A DNA stretch of 64,000 nt from positions 806,001 through 870,000 of the forward strand of contig JAWUZG010000331.1 of assembly GCA_036785705.1 (NCBI GenBank), read 5' to 3'. Shown in pieces: positions 23,189-35,389 of this stretch. The DNA comes from Acanthornis magna (lineage: Eukaryota; Chordata; Aves; Passeriformes; Acanthizidae). A model generated the notes under the pieces. It was not told where the DNA came from. It was given only the letters and a program-made list of their open reading frames with translations, and did no database searches. The position numbers were made by a program, and so were the translations under genes. Numbering within the stretch: the stretch's first letter is position 1; every line of letters begins with the position of its first letter.

Positions 23189-24671
23189 CTGGCCAAGGTT
23201 TGGCAATGGGAAATCCTGGTTTGGGGGAAAAAAAGGTGTGAGTGTCTTGGGTTGGGGATTGCTCCAGCCAAAGTCCAGCTCTAAATGTCACTGGGTGTTT
23301 TGTGTCTATAAAATCCTGCAAAAATCAAGAGTGACTCCAGAAAAGCCCCCCAGGAGTTCCCCCTTTCCAGTCTCCTGTCTTTGGGCTGCTGGGGTTCCCC
23401 CTTCTCAAAGCTGCTGGGGCTCCCGTGGGTCCTGGGGATCCCCCTTCTCCAGGCTCCTGCTTAGGGATGCCGTGGGGTTTCAGTGATCCCAGGGGTCCCT
23501 TCTTCCCTGATGCTGCTTTGGCTCCCAGGGCTCCCAGGGTCCCCCTCTTCAGGCTCCCCCCACTCCAGGCACTCGGGGCTTCCCCCTCTCTCCGCCACCC
23601 CTTTCAGCATCACAGTGTCCCAGCCCTGCCTCATCTCCAGGCTCCCCACCCCTCCAGGCTGCCGGGGGTCCCCCAGCTCCACTATCGCCCCTCTCTGCTC
23701 TCTCCACTCCGGGAGTCCTGTGTTTTACCCCCCAGCTCTCCCGAGGATCCCCAAAAGCAATGTCCTGTCCCACCACTACCGGGCAATTCCCACATGGATC
23801 CCCTCGAGTATTCCCCCAAAGTCCATTTCAGACTCAGCTTTGGAGTCCTGCAAGATCCAAACATCCCCTCTGGCCCAGAAAATCCTCACCAGGACATGCA
23901 AAGATATCTGGGGTTCAATTCCAGAAACTGCGAGTTAGAATACCCCTCCAAAAGAAAAAACCTCCTGAAGACCCCCTGATACGTTTGGGGTGAGCTCCCC
24001 CTCCCTGGTCACCTGTGGAATGTGGGGAGGCAATAATCCCGGAGCCGGAGCTGCTGCGGACACAGTGGGTGGTGAAACCTCATGGTTCTCCTGCCCCTCC
24101 TTTTCCTCCTCCTCCTCCTCTCTCTCTCCTCTTCCTCCTGATCTTCCTCCACACCCACCCCAGACCCCCTTCCCCACCCTCCTCTGACCCACAGCTGCTG
24201 AAGCACAGGCTGCTAGGTGGGGGGAACCCCTGATCAGCCCCAGGGATGGACAGGGGGCTTGGGGACCCCTGCAGTGCAGATCCACCTCCCCCAGAGCCCC
24301 AGGGAATTGCTCTGGGGATTGAGTGCTGGGGGACAGGGCTTGACCCCCATGGAACCGCCCTTCTTCCCCCCCAACCCCACCTTTCCCTCCCCTCTCCTCC
24401 CCTTTCCCATCCTTCTCCCAATCCACACACCCCTCCCAACTCAATTTCCATGTCCCATCCACCTCCTACTCTCTTTGGGGGTCCCAGACCACTCTTTTCC
24501 ACTGCTCTTCTCTCCCTTTCACCATCGGCCCCTCGATTCCCAACCCCCCTCTCCCATGATTGGTTTTGGGGCTTCCAGGCCCCTCCTGCACACTTTGGGG
24601 GTCCCAATACCCATTTCGCTCACTTTGGGCTCCCAGCCCCCGCCCCCCTTCTCACCGCGCCCCCCGCTCAC
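23189..24671. other. Non-coding part of module B between zinc-finger gene and MHC exon 1
   Basis: Counterpart of 2826-4268, with both purine/pyrimidine tracts and C-rich runs. Long proline-rich open frames follow base composition and differ by indels between copies. No exon recognised. Confidence 0.5.
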
Positions 24672-24742
24672 CCCGCGGCCGGGGGCACTGCCAGCACCAC
24701 CAGTGCCACCAGGACGGCCCCAGCTGCCCCCACACGGCCCAT
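24672..24742 (-). pseudogene. MHC class II beta exon 1 (signal peptide), copy B
   Basis: Encodes the same leader as copy A, base-for-base except for isolated changes, ending at a gtgagc donor. Open, but without a downstream exon 2 on the same strand or any Ig-domain exon in the module. Confidence 0.7.
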
Positions 24743-26071
24743 GCCCAGCGCCGGGCAGCTGCCCAGAGCCCCAAAGCAGCCGCGCTCTGCCCTGGGGGGG
24801 TCCCCAAAGCGGCCCCGCCCCGCGCGGCACTGCGAGCACCAGGCCGGAGCAGTGCGGAGCGCGGGCGGGCGGCATCAGCCGTGCCCGGGCAGGGCCGGGC
24901 CCCGCGGGACAGCTCCCCCCGCACTCGGCCCCAACGGGACAGCGCCCAGCGGGGGGGCCCGGCCTGCCCGCCCCACACCTCCCCCTCCCCAAATTCCGCT
25001 CCCGCCGCCGCTGGGGCCCAGGGGGGCGCAGCTGCGCTCCAGAGCTGCCGGAGACACGTGTCCCCCGCTGCCACTGCCACCCCCCGAAGGATTAGGGCTA
25101 CCCCAAAACTCCCTCACAGCTGGCCGATACCCCGCAAGCCCCGAAGGAGTGCGGTCCCCCCGCCTTCATCACCCCCAACCTTCGGCTGCCTCATCCCAGG
25201 CCCCAGCCCACCCATCCCCCTCCCCCACACTTCAGCCCACACCCCAATCCACATCCCACCCTGCCCGGGCCCCAGCCCACCCCATCCCACTTCTCCCGAC
25301 AGCCGCCACCGGGACCCCCAAAAACCCGCGTGCCGGGGACTCCCCTATATCCCCCAGGGACATTTGCGACTCACAGCTGGAGTCCTGAAACATCCAAACA
25401 TCCGCCCTCTCTCCCACAAAAAAAAACCCAAACAAAGCTCCCAGGATCAGCCAAAGATATTTGGGGCTCGGTTCTGGAGTCCTACAAGCTCCAAAAATCC
25501 CCCCCTCCCAAAAAGAACCCCACGCACCGCACAAGATCTTTGGGGCGAGCTCCCCCTGCCCGGTCACCTGCGGGATGCGGGGGGCGATGCTCCCAGGGCC
25601 GAGGGTTGCGGACAAAGAGAGCGATGGACGCACGTGGCAGCTCCTTTTCCTGCTTCTCTTGCTGCTCCACCCCCTTGATCCCTCCTCTTCCTCCTGCTGT
25701 TCCTCTCTGTCCTTTCTCCCAACCCGCCCTTCTTCCTTCTCTTCCTGTCCTGCTAGCTCCTCCTGTTCTTTGGCACTCCCATCCCGGCTGTGTCTCACAT
25801 CACCCCTGGGGCCATCCCGTGCTCAGCAGAGCATCCTGTGCTCTGTCAGCACTCTCTGCTCCTTAGGGAAGGATTTGGGATTTATCCCGGACACAGACAC
25901 TGAACCTCACCCCAAAGTGCCCTGCTGCCATTGCTGTCCCTGGGCGCTGGGCAGGTGCTGTGCCACGGGAAGCAGAGACACAAAGGAAGCCAAGTGCAGC
26001 CAGCTGCCCGGGCTGATCCAGACGAGCCCCAGGGACAAGGTCCTGCAGAGCCACACGGAGCCCTTGGCTCC
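24743..26071. other. CpG-rich block and upstream flank of module B
   Basis: Counterpart of 1680-2754 of copy A up to about 25800. The remainder is shared in part with copy C, and 25870-26071 is unique here. Proline-rich open frames are not supported as genes. The zinc-finger relic present at this end of A and D is absent. Confidence 0.5.
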
Positions 26072-26958
26072 TGTTATGATCCTATTATTAAGGTTCTTTA
26101 GAAATATCTCTGCCCTAATTAAGGTGCAAACGAGACCATATGCCAGTCAATAGTATGGGATTTATCGTATAGTAAATAAGAGAGAGAGAGCGGAAAAGAG
26201 AGAAAGGGAGAAGTAGGAAAAGAGGTGGGGGAGACAGAAAGAGAGTGACAGAGACAGAATAAAAGAATATCACCATCCGTGGATCCCAGCGATGTAGCAT
26301 TGATCCTCTCCAGCTTGGTCTTCTTGGTGGTGATGGTCCCCCCGGAAACACAGGATCCCATGGGTTTATATACACTCAGGGCATGTCCCCCTGGGGAGGG
26401 ACAGTCTCTTGAAGCAGACTCTTCTTGCGTCACGTGCAGTTCTGTGGGGCAAGGCCTAGCCTTTTGGGGGGGGTCTGTGATGGATTATGACACCCCCTCA
26501 GCTGCCTCTCACGTGAAAGTCCCGTGGATGTGGCCTGTGGGCTTGGGGGTTCCACAGCTGGCCCAGTTTGTGTGAGGGAGGATGGGCGTTTATTGCCTCT
26601 CTCCAGAGGTTATGCCATGCACCCAAAACCTCCTCCTCCCCCCCTCGGTTGGGGGAGAAGTCTGTGTAGACTTGGCTTTGTGAGCTGTGCTCTGCCCCCA
26701 CCCCAAACTCAGCCGGGGATGATTCTCAGTGCAGCTGGTGCCTTTGGCCTTTGTGGATGCATTCCTTTCCCTCAGCCTGAGATGACTGAACAATAGGCTT
26801 CCCTTTATCTAATCTCAGCAGTTTGACTCTCAGTCCAAGGTCCCAGTCAGGGATCCTCACCGAGGCTTCTTTGCTTGTAGTTTCTTTACGCAGTGTTCTG
26901 TACAATGAGCAAAACTTTCTATCAATGTTTGAGGCATGAACTATTTCAGTCTCTGACA
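26072..26958 (-). mobile_element. Solo LTR, minus strand
   Basis: The element runs from TGTTATGATC to CTGACA on the plus strand, so on the minus strand it starts TGTCAG and ends ATAACA. A TATA box lies at about 26361-26370 (TATATAAACC on minus). A long GA/TC-rich microsatellite tract (26185-26260) lies in its downstream part. There is no internal coding sequence. It stands 78 bases before the first surviving PIM exon, where the N-lobe exons of that gene would be expected further upstream. Confidence 0.65.
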
Positions 26959-27036
26959 GCATCCCGGGCTGGGTGAGGGGTCCCAGAGCCCTGGCACGGC
27001 CTCAGCCCCACTGACGGTATCGTGCTCCTCCCGCAG

Positions 27037-28559
27037 CCCTGCGGTGCCCGTGTGCCCCTGGAGATCGTGCTGCTGGCCAAGGTGTCCGCTGCCTGTGCTG
27101 GTGTCATCCAGCTCCTGGAGTGGGTTGAGCTTGCCAAGGACTTCCTATTGGTGCTGGAGCGTCCGGAGCGCTGCCAGGACCTGTCGGATTTCCTGGCGGA
27201 GCGGAGGTTCCTGCTGGAGGAGGAGGCGCGGGGGCTGTTCCGCCAGGTGCTGGAGGCCGTGCGGCACTGCAGCAGCTGCGGGGTCCTGCACAGGGACATC
27301 AAGCCCGAGAACATCCTGCTCGACCTGGCCACCGGGCAGCTGAAACTCATCGACTTTGGCTGTGGCGCCTTCCTCCAAGACACAGCCTACAGCCAATTTG
27401 CAGGTGAGCCCTCGCAGGGGATGCTCCTGAGCATCTCATGGCTCAGCCTGGGTGTAGCACCGGGGCTTGCCCTGTTGCTGCTGAGCATGGGATTAATTCT
27501 TCAGCCAAGTTCCTTTTGGGTGGGGGTGGGAGGGGACCCAGCTCCCAGCCCTGCTGACCGCCTTCACCACCCACTCTGCCCTGGGCTGGGGCTGGGGCAG
27601 CCAGCCCAACAAAAACCCCCATGGGGGTAGCAGAGAGGGGGGTCAGACCCTGTGCACCATCCAGTTTGGTGTACACGCAAGGATGGGCTTGGACTGCTTT
27701 GCTGCCCTTCTTGCCTTGGCATATTAATGCTTTTGGGAGCAATGCAGGCAGGGATGAGAGTAGTTTTTGCCACCATTGGGTGGGGTTTTCTTTTGCATGT
27801 CATGATCAGACCTCCGCAGGGCTTCTGCTGCCTTCTTCCAACACCAGTGGCTTCTTTTCCAGCCCCAAGTATGTACACGAGTCACAGGTGGTGGCAAGAG
27901 GGCAGCAGGTCACCCCGTGTGCCACTGGTACAGCCCCCACATGCCCAGGGATGCTGGGGCGAGGCTCTGGGAGCAGCAGCATCCACCTGATGTCTATATT
28001 CCGTAGGAACCCTGTCCTACAGCCCACCAGAGTGGATCCACCACCAGCGCTACCATGGCGAGGCAGCAACGATCTGGTCCCTGGGCTTCCTGCTGTACCA
28101 CCTGGTGATTGGGAAGCACCCGTTCAGAAGGGGCCGGGAGATCATCTGGGGGCGGATCTTGTTCCCAAGGTGGCTCTCTCAAGGCTGTCTCAAGGTGGAT
28201 CCTCATCTCTGTGGCACGCGGGGAATACCAGTGTTGGGAGAGAGCAGCAGGCTCATGAGCATCCCACTCTGGCAGCTGCTGAGGAGGTGGCACATGTCCT
28301 GCTCTCCTGCTCTCCTCCAAAACAGAGAATCCATGGAGAAGTTTAGGCACAGCTCTGAGCACAACCAGCATGGCCTGGGCACGGGAACGGGGTGGGCAAA
28401 GCGGACGGGACCCTTCTCCAAGTGACTGGTGGATTCTGGTTTCTCTCCTCAGAGTGCCAAGATGTTATTAAGAGGTGTTTGTCCATGCAACCCTCGGACA
28501 GGCCATCATTGGAAGACCTCTTCAATGATCCTTGGATGCAGGGTGTTCATGTGCCCTAG
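27037..28559 (+). pseudogene. PIM-like serine/threonine kinase gene, 5'-truncated
   Basis: Three exons fit: 27037-27403 (cccgcag acceptor, gtgagc donor), 28007 to 28183 or 28194, and 28453-28559 ending in TAG. Together they cover the hinge (LERPER), the catalytic loop [11 protein letters not shown] (LIDFGCG), the SPPEW segment that replaces APE in PIM kinases, and the C-lobe end (DRPSLEDLFNDPWMQGVHVP). The kinase phosphorylates Ser/Thr in the cytosol and nucleus in known family members. The glycine-rich loop and ATP-binding lysine exons are not found in the window; a solo LTR lies just upstream. An 11-base direct duplication (tctcaaggctg) at the end of exon 2 moves the canonical donor and would shift the last exon out of frame unless the GC at 28184 is used as donor. 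I infer a pseudogene or partial gene of the expanded songbird PIM family. Confidence 0.75.
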
Positions 28560-28840
28560 AAGATGGGAGAGATCCACGTGCACACTGATGCAGGGGCCTG
28601 GCAGGTAACAGCTCCACACATCTCTTGGCGATCAGAAGCAAAGCAAACCAGACTTTTTTTGGCCTGGCTGTAGCTCTGAGCAGGGGTCATCAGAAGGGAA
28701 CACGCAGCTCTGGTGCTGGAGCTGAGCTGGAGACCTGGTATGGCAAGCACTGGTGGCCACCATCCAGCCTGGTTTTTCTTGCCTGGTTCATTGATGGCTG
28801 GGGCCCTGGGCAGAACACTGACAGCCTGGTGTGCCCCCAG

Positions 28841-29701
28841 GGAAGGAGCAGGAGCCCCTGGAGAAGCTGTACCAGGTGGGGCTGCAGCTGGAGACACCAA
28901 GGATGACCTCAAGGATGACAGCCTCTTCCTCCACCTGGCCACCAGCAAGCTGAAGATGATCGACTTCGATTCTGGCACCTTCTTCAAAGAAACGCTCCAC
29001 ATTTGCAGGTGAGTCCAGAGCCAGGGAGATGCTCCCAGATGAGGGCATTGCACAGCCTGGCTGGGCACCAAAGGCTCCCCCCTTTGCTGGGGTGGATGCA
29101 GCTCATCCTTCAGTCGTCTGCCAAGCTGCTTTTTGGCAGGGCTCGGGGGGATGGTCTGGGGTGGTGATGAAATGAGAGTTGGCTCCTGGCCCTGCCAACA
29201 GCCCCCAGCACCCACCATGCCCTGGGCTGGGGCTGGGCTGGGGGCAGCCACCCCGAGTAAAACAAACCCCCCTGGGGGAGCAGAGGTGGGACTCCAGAAG
29301 CCATTCAGCGGCTGGTTTGTTTGGCAGGGGAGGAAGGGCTTGGGCTGCTCCACTGCCCTTGTTTACCCTGGGTTCCCATTCTTTTGGGGAGCAGTGCAGA
29401 GGGAAGGGAGAAAGCCTTGGTTTCCCTCACCCGTGAGTGGGTTTTTCCCTGGCATGGAGGGGTCAGTCCTTCCTTGAGCTCCTGACAGTGATAACGTTGT
29501 AACGTTTTTCTTGTTTCCACTTTTTGTTTGTAATGTCTTCTCATTAATTTGCTGTTTGTTTTTTAAAGGAAGAGCTCTCACTGGTCTCTGCTCTGGATCG
29601 GGCAGTGCTGGACCAGCTGCGGAGTGGCTCGGACGTGCCCTTGGAGAAGGGTGAGGACATCATTTGGGAGCAGCTTTTCTTGCAGCAGCAGATGCCGTGA
29701 G
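28841..29701 (+). pseudogene. Second, degenerate PIM-like kinase copy
   Basis: Bases 28841-29008 match the end of the first PIM exon (LHLATSKLKMIDFDSGTFF) and end in a gtgagt donor, but DFG has become DFD and the HRD loop is missing. Bases 29569-29701 match the second exon only at its end (EKGEDIIWEQLF), and end in a stop. Introns are similar to those of the neighbouring copy (29702-29990 resembles 28195-28450). It is a tandem duplicate in advanced decay. Confidence 0.65.
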
Positions 29702-32081
29702 GTGGATCCCCATGTTCTGGGCAGGGGTGGGATAACGGCTCTGGGGAGATGGCAGCGAGCACAGGAGCATCCCGCTCTGGACAGCTGCTGAGGAGGTGGA
29801 TCTGCCATGGCTGGCTGGAGGCTGGGCACATGTGCTGCCCTCCTGCTCTCCTCCCAAAGGCAGCAATGATGGGGAGCTTTGGGCACAGCTCTGAGCACAG
29901 CCAGCACGGCCTGGGCACTGCGGGCGCTTGGGACAAGGGGACAGGAGCCTTCAGCTGACGGGCGGTTTCTGGTTTGTCTCCTTCCAGCCGCGCTCTGTGC
30001 ATGCTGAGGCTGCTCTGGGCTCTGCCAGGGCTCTGCTGGGGCTCAGCCCCGGGCACGGCTGGGCCTGCTCTGCCCTCCCATTGCTCTGACAGCTTTGCAT
30101 CAGACGAGCTCGTTCCGAGCACACCGATGGAGCTTTCTGCTTTGGCAGGTGAGTGAGACTCTCCTGCAGGCCCAGAGATTGCAGTGAGGGATACACATCC
30201 AATTGGCAAGAGCCCAAACCCTCCACAGTCCCAGCTGAACGCCTGTATCTCCACAGAATGTTTTGTGTGTCCCACTCTTCATTCTTTTTGGGTTGGAATT
30301 GTGCAATTGCACTTTCTTCCTCCTCTGGAAGTGCCACGAGTGGGCCAAACCTGGCGACTGGGCCGTGTTCCTAAGGCAGTGCAGTCTGGAGTTGATGAAT
30401 GAAGAATTGCCCTTCTCCACTTCCAAACCAGAGCTAAATGCCGTAAGTTGGACTTAGCATCTTCAAGAAACCAGTGACAATTTCTGAGGGAATGTACAGC
30501 TCCTTCATGGGGTGAGAAGGAAGGACATCTTCCTAATGAGATGGGGTTTGGCAGAGTTTAGATTCCCAGTCCTGCCTGGAGCTTGCAGGGCACAATCAAT
30601 TTCCTATTTCTTCAACCAGAATTTAAAATAACTTAATATTGGAAACAAACCCCAAAATGTGTTAAAAAAGGCTGCTGAGGTCAGTAAGATGGATGCATGC
30701 TATCAGCACATTTACAAAGAAAATAACTGAGTTCTCTGTTACAAATGATCAGTTACCTCTCAATTCGAAGTTTCAGAAGATTTTTCACTACACACTTGGC
30801 TTTGTTTTTATCTTTCAAATTTAATTTAGATTTTTTTACTTTTCCCTTTTCTTAAAACAGAAAACATGTCCTAGAAAAGGAATGTCCTTTGCTCTTGGTT
30901 CCCGTGTGAAGCAGCTCCCTTCCCGCTGGCTGAGCTGCTCAGGCAGAGCCCGGCAGCTCCTGGCCCTGCAGGGCTGAGGCTTTTCCCCATTGCTGTCACA
31001 GAGTGATGGAGCAGCACTGCTGGACACGGGGACACGCAGAGGGAGCAGAAGCAGCTGCCTTTGTCCCCCTGAAGCTGCAAGGCCCAAACTGTGAGCAGAC
31101 ACAGCTGGAAGAGACTGGCAGGCTCCCTGTTTGCTGTGCTGCCCCACTCGTGAGGGGCCCAGCTTGGCGTGAGGCAGAGGAGAACAAGGGGCAGCTCCTC
31201 CCAGCCCCACAGCCGAGGGACCCCTCCAGCCCCGGGGCTTGGGGCACTGTCAGCACCTGCTGCTTCAGCCACCGCTTCTGCTGGCATGGAAAGCAACAGC
31301 CAAAATGTGGCTGATGCCGAGGGAGCAGCAGCAGTGCCTGGAGCTGATCCCTGAGTCTGGGGCAGGGCTGGCCCAAGGACAGCCACAGCAGCAGCAGCAG
31401 CAGCAAATGGAGCTGACTTTGAACACAGCCCCTGGCACTCTCCCCTCCCGTTTGCAGTGGTGTCCCAGCAGCCTGAGGCACCTGGGAGCCCTCAGTGGCA
31501 GCAGGGACTTGAGATGGCAGGCCCTGGGCTCCTGGAGCTTGTGCAAGGAACGCAGGTGGGGCCTCCCTGTCCATACGGAGCCTCCAGATGGAAAAGGCTG
31601 CTGTGCCCAGGCAGCTGCAGGGGCAGAGAAATGAGGGTCTCGACCACTTGATCTGTGCCAGCTCCACAGTCCTGGGCAGCAGCCAGCGAGCAGAGGGGGA
31701 ACAGAGGGACAGCAAGAGGGACAAAAGCAGTCAAGTGCAGAGAGTGGAGAGAGCGAGCCCTGGCAGAAGGAACAGCTGCTTCCTTGCTCTCTGGGAGAAA
31801 GCTCTTGGCTGTTTCAAAGTGCTGAAAGGCGTGAAGGGCAGAGAGGAGGTGACACCAAACAATGCTGCTGTTTTCACACCCTCCCCTCTCAGTGTCCCAG
31901 AAGGAATTGGATGAACTGTATTCTTCTCTCCGAGTCATCTCGTTCAGCATGAGCAGCTTAGCACCAGGAGCTAAAGGAGCTGAAGGCTTAGGCTGCCTGA
32001 GCTGACCAAGAGGGAACTTTCTGAGGAACGTAATGCTGCTAACATGGAGCTAGCTGAATGCAACAGATAAAATCCTGGAAT
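29702..32081. other. Region without a recognised gene downstream of PIM copies
   Basis: The first 290 bases are homologous to the last PIM intron. The rest has short open frames without known domains, an AT-rich part (30480-30860) and a CAG run at 31385-31406. Nothing further can be supported. Confidence 0.45.
31385..31406 (+). repeat. CAG trinucleotide run
   Basis: About seven CAG units in an otherwise unassigned stretch; one frame reads poly-glutamine but no gene supports it. Confidence 0.8.
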
Positions 32082-32183
32082 TACAGAATCCTTTCTGTTG
32101 GAAAAGACCTCTGAGCTGATCAAGTCCAGCCGTTCACCCAGCACTGTCCAGCCCACCATTAAACCACGTCCCTGAAGCACCAA
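32082..32183 (-). mobile_element. CR1 LINE 3' fragment
   Basis: On the plus strand it reads cagaatcctttctgttggaa, then aagacctctgagctgatcaagt and a tccagccgttcacccagcac segment. This is the well-known 3' region of avian CR1 elements, read backwards. The element therefore lies on the minus strand, truncated and non-coding. Confidence 0.75.
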
Positions 32184-33344
32184 GGCCTGAACAAGAGGCC
32201 TGACTGAGGCCTGAACAACAGGCCCTGAGCCAAAGGTGGCCTCAATGGACCTTCCTACCAAAGGTTATCTTTGTATCTGCTCATTAACGAAATATGCATG
32301 ATCATTAGCATTGTGACAGATGTATCCACTCATTAGTGAATCATGTATTGACCTTTCTGTATTTAGAAGCAGAACAAGGCCACAAAATCCAACATCTGGC
32401 CTGGTTTGGGGGTGTATGGTCAAAGTCAACTCCCTTGGTTCCTCCTTGAGCCCTGGCCAGGCTTTGGCAGAAAGCAAGAGGAGAATGAAACCAGATGTTG
32501 CTGCACTAGAAGTGCTGTCAGTTTGTTTATTCAGCACTGTCCAAGCTGGGCCCTCTCCCAGCGAGGTTGGAAGCCTCACCTGTGCGTGGACACACCTGCA
32601 GGAATTCCCAGTGTCCGGGAGTGGCTCTGCAGTCCTTGGCTGTGACAGCTCCCCCAGCTGATGTGTGGGTGTGGGTGATGGTAAAGCCTGAGGGTAACTG
32701 GTGCTGGATCTTTCTAAATCATTATAGGCAATCTTTGGTAGGAATGATTGGGTGCCTTGCTGAGCTTCTCCTGTTTTGATAATTTGCTAATGATCATGTG
32801 CTTTGCTGAGCTTCTCCTTTTGTCATTCTTTGCAGTTTTGCATTCTATAAATGACACTGTTCCTTCAGTTGGTGTCTGTGTCTTTGGTGCTGACCCTGCC
32901 CACGGCAAAACAGGGCCCCCTCCTGCCTAAGTGTTCCCTGGGAAGACAAAAACCATTGCCCGAAATGTCCCCCCTTCCTCCTTGTTCCCCCCACTGTATA
33001 CACTGAGCCTGATGTCCTATGGTCTGGGATATCCCCGGGCTCAGTTGGGGTCACCTGTCCCCCTGTGTCCCCTCCCAAGCTCCCGCGCACCCCCAGCCCC
33101 TCCCCAGCGTGGCCGGACGAGGGGCAGGAAAGGCCTTGGCTCTGTGCAAGCTGAGCGAGAACAAAACCATCTGTGTGTGCTCAACGCTGTGCTCAGCACA
33201 GCCCCAAAGCACAGCCCCAGAGAAAGGCCTGGCAAGGAAATTCCCTCTGGCCCAGCCCAGAGCAGCAGCCCATGGCCATGCGCCATCGCCACGGCTCCAC
33301 AGCTGCTTTGTGACCGTGACAATGCCCAGCACAGCACAGCCAAG
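32184..33344. other. Region without a recognised gene
   Basis: AT-rich to mixed sequence. Two near repeats (gctgagcttctcct at 32760 and 32808) may be remains of a retroelement. No gene or domain recognised. Confidence 0.4.
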
Positions 33345-33725
33345 GTTGTTTGCCATGGACCCAACCTCAGCCAAGTGTCTCCTGCAGGTTGTGGTGGCAT
33401 TGGAGAGTGGGAAGGGGCTCTGTGCTGGTTGCCATGGCAACCTCGGTGCCACTGTGGCCCTGTGGTGGTTGCCATGGCACCCGACCCCAGCAGGGTCTCA
33501 GTGCAAGTGTCCCTGGCATCAGTCCCTGCCAGGCGTTTCCATGGCAAGCGCCATGCCAGGTGACCCAGGGCTGGTGTCCCAGTGAGGGTTGCCATGGAAA
33601 CAGTTCCCAGCACTGACCCTTTCTGTGTGGCTGACCTGGCCTTTGGCCCTGGCCCTGGGCTTTGCTGCTGCTCCGCGGCGCCTGCCCAGCCAGCGCGGCA
33701 CAGGCCAGGTGGCCATGGCACAAGC
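33345..33725 (+). promoter_or_regulatory. Cluster of RFX/X-box-like palindromes
   Basis: Six sites share a CCATGG core with GTTGCC/GGCAAC arms. The site at 33427-33442 is a perfect 16-base palindrome (GGTTGCCATGGCAACC) that contains the full RFX consensus GTTGCC-ATGGCAAC. Others are one or two bases off: 33467-33482, 33535-33548, 33588-33601, and weaker ones at 33345-33360 and 33708-33724. RFX proteins bind such X-boxes in ciliary and MHC class II promoters. Function here is inferred from sequence only. Confidence 0.6.
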
Positions 33726-34560
33726 CCCCAGCACCGCATCCCCTCTGCCTCTGGGCACTGCCACCAGCCCTGAGCAATGGCTGCTGCCGTGGGCTCAGCA
33801 CAGTGTCCATGCCTACAGCCCCTGGCAATGGCCAGTGCAGGCTGCCATGAGAATCTACCATCACAAGCTGGCCCAGGGCAGGGCTGCAGTGCCCTTCCCA
33901 GCAGCCTGTCTGCACAGCAGCACTGCCAGGCCTCTCTGCATTTCCCTTCCCCTCACCCTTGGCTCACTCACACACCTCCCAACAATTCACTGCCTGCTTT
34001 CAGCTGCAAGGAGTTCAAAGCTTCTCTGTCCTTCAGCAGTTGGTCTAACTCTGCCTTCAGCCAACCCTGGATTTGTGTTTATTGTAGAACTTCCTGTGTG
34101 TCTAAAACATTCCTTGCACGGTTCTGCCCTGGGGAAGGGGAACCTCCTTGGTGGCAGCTTGGGCTTGGCTCACACTTGAGGAGGGTGTCTGTTTTCAGTG
34201 GGGACACTTAGGATTTCTGGATTGCTTCCAAAAACCCCAAGAAAACTCCTCGTTGCCTGAGTGCAGCAGTTCTGCAAGCAAAGCAGGTCCCAGGTGAGTG
34301 AGGGGAGACAGGATGGGGGTGGGGAATGTGGAGCAGGGCTGTCCACACTGGGTCAGACCTCAAGGCACAGCTTCTGTGACCAGGCCAGACCTCCTCAGGA
34401 GACACCGTGGATCAACGTCAGTCACAGAATGCTGCAACCACCTCTTCTCTAAAGGGAAAAATACACTCTTAAAAATAGGAATGTGGATTTCTTAGAAGGT
34501 CTTTGAAATATTTCTCCATAACTATAAAAAAACCTTCCTAATGAACAGCACTAGGCCAGA
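33726..34560. other. Region without a recognised gene
   Basis: No coding domain, repeat or RNA gene was recognised. The sequence is GC-moderate with short overlapping open frames. Confidence 0.4.
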
Positions 34561-34599
34561 GGGAAATCAAGGCAGAGCCATCGTTTGTTAGAACTTGTT

Positions 34600-35100
34600 T
34601 GATCCTAATGAGCCCCATGGTGCATTTGGAGCTGAGCCCTTGAACCTCAGGGCCTGAGAGGAGATTGCACAAACCTTTCCAAGAGTCAAAGTCAGAGGAA
34701 AAACCCAAAGTGTCTCAAAGGATTCATGGGTCCCACTGAGGTCCATCCCCACCATGGACTCCTTGGCAGAGGGAATTGGAGGCCACAATTGCACAAACCT
34801 CAGAGCCTCCGTGTCAAAAGGAGAATGAAAAGTAACTTAAAAAAACTGAAGCACCTTGAAGCATTAATGAGCCCCACTGAGTGTTGGTACTGACAAAGAA
34901 TCTCAAGGGACTCATTAGAGCAGATAATTGGAGGCCAGGATTGCACAAACCTCTCAGGGACTCCAAGGCAAAAGCAAAACCCAAAGTCCTTTGAAAAACC
35001 TGCAGTCCCTGGGAGCACTGAGGAGCCCCCCAGGGCCATTCCTGCCAAAGGCTCCCCAGGGACTCGTTCCAGCAGATCCCTGAGGCCAGGAGTGCAGGGA
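34600..35100 (+). repeat. Tandem repeat, period about 125-150 bp
   Basis: Three to four diverged units, marked by attgcacaaacct at 34664, 34788 and 34940 and by gagccccactgag-type segments. Each unit also has a gacaaagaatctcaagggac or caaaggattcatggg equivalent. Non-coding, satellite-like. Confidence 0.7.
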
Positions 35101-35389
35101 GGCCAAGGCTCTGTGCAGGCAGCTCAGGTGCTGAGCACAGCCTGGGCTGGCTGGAGGCAGCAGAAAGGCCAAGGCCTGAGCCCCAGCCCTGGGGAAGGCA
35201 GATCCTGTCCCTCCTGTCTTGCTCAGGGCTCTGCCGGGGGCACTGCGATGTGGGGTGGGGATGCTGAGGGCAGGACAAGGGGGTGACAGTGCCCAGCCTT
35301 GCTGGGGCTGTGCCAGGAGGGCCCAGGGCCTCAGCACAAGGTGTCTCCTCACAGCCCTTGGTGCCAAAGTAGAGCCAATGAATTACACA
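35101..35389. other. Dispersed repeat shared with 9110-9330 and 10313-10530
   Basis: Carries gcagcagaaaggccaaggcc and ggcagatcctgtccctcc segments as in the other two places. No coding feature. Confidence 0.5.

Noticed and set aside
31003..31914. Open frames with poly-Gln around the CAG run
   Set aside because: No conserved domain, start context or splice structure. The frames overlap on both strands.
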